Positions 63,898-64,000 of a stretch of 64,000 bases of DNA are shown piece by piece (the first letter of the stretch is position 1; each line of letters starts with the position of its first letter). The stretch lies in contig NZ_BAABIA010000009.1 of assembly GCF_039542385.1 (NCBI RefSeq), positions 186,001 to 250,000 of the forward strand, read 5' to 3'. The notes under the pieces were generated by a model that saw only the letters and a list, made by a program, of their open reading frames with translations, did not search any database and was not told the origin of the DNA. The stretch is from Prosthecobacter algae. Its GTDB lineage: Bacteria; Verrucomicrobiota; Verrucomicrobiia; Verrucomicrobiales; Verrucomicrobiaceae. A program made the translations under genes and the position numbers.

Positions 63898-64000
63898 ATG
63901 AAAGCCCAACAAATCCTCCAGGCCATCGGACCCGAACTCCGCCAGCAGATTCTGACCTACCTGCAATCCGACGAGCGCCCGGCCTACCGCGCCGTCATCC
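63898..64000 (+). CDS. 5' end of an unidentified gene
   Basis: An ATG at 63898 opens a frame MKAQQILQAIGPELRQQILT, continuing YLQSDERPAYRAVI to the window edge without a stop. It reads like a helical N-terminus, but too little is visible to assign a family. Confidence 0.55.
   Translation, partial: MKAQQILQAIGPELRQQILTYLQSDERPAYRAVI

Overview
The window is a GC-rich chromosomal segment that reads like a member of the Verrucomicrobiota, probably near Verrucomicrobiaceae/Prosthecobacter; this is inferred from gene content because no rRNA is present. Pointers are a stand-alone SWIB-domain protein, an exosortase fused to an EpsI-like domain close to a PEP-CTERM protein, PQQ-type beta-propeller, ThuA-domain and Tat-exported Gfo/Idh/MocA proteins, and secreted DUF proteins typical of the PVC group. 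About 46 protein-coding genes are supported. I found no tRNA, rRNA, CRISPR array, transposase or prophage. Shine-Dalgarno sequences are weak or missing before most starts.

Layout. 1-3.9 kb: nusA-infB-rbfA (minus strand; rbfA runs off the left edge), with an intrinsic terminator inside the nusA leader. 4.1-6.8 kb (plus): OppF-like ABC ATPase, rodA, PduO-type cobalamin adenosyltransferase. 6.8-7.3 kb: three 140-bp palindrome-ended units in tandem (158-bp period). 7.3-13.8 kb (minus): PQQ propeller protein, Gfo/Idh/MocA oxidoreductase, ABC-F ATPase, PrxQ-like peroxiredoxin, prenyltransferase-fold secreted protein. 13.9-22.6 kb: SWIB protein, GIY-YIG protein, several membrane or secreted unknowns, the PEP-CTERM protein and exosortase, ygfZ and a beta-hydroxyacid dehydrogenase. 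22.7-27.2 kb: orphan RND pump, and a zinc alcohol dehydrogenase carrying an unusual Cys/His-rich insert. 27.5-32.8 kb (plus): GspL-, GspM-, GspC- and GspD-like genes forming the inner-membrane/secretin part of a type II secretion or type IV pilus-like machine.

32.8-45 kb holds a SWIM-SNF2 helicase, a LolA-like protein, an NtrC-like regulator with damaged ATPase and sigma-54-contact motifs, aroB overlapping miaA, a TlpA-like thioredoxin and a FAD oxidoreductase. 45-53.1 kb is the most coherent accessory block: a HlyD-like adaptor and an XRE-cupin regulator, then a perfect 22-bp palindrome, then a tight five-gene operon: Tat-exported PhoD-like phosphoesterase, phosphonoacetate hydrolase (PhnA), MFS transporter, zinc alcohol dehydrogenase and phosphonoacetaldehyde dehydrogenase (PhnY). 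No phnW or phnX is present. The operon may therefore feed phosphonoacetaldehyde from an alcohol such as 2-hydroxyethylphosphonate, ending in acetate and phosphate. 53.2-64 kb: PTS enzyme I, Mrp/ApbC with a lost cysteine, an RsmB/NSUN-type methyltransferase, a ThuA-like protein, a 3D-domain protein, an M20 peptidase with a lipoprotein, a DUF3592 protein, a TIGR02206 membrane protein and the 5' end of an unidentified gene.
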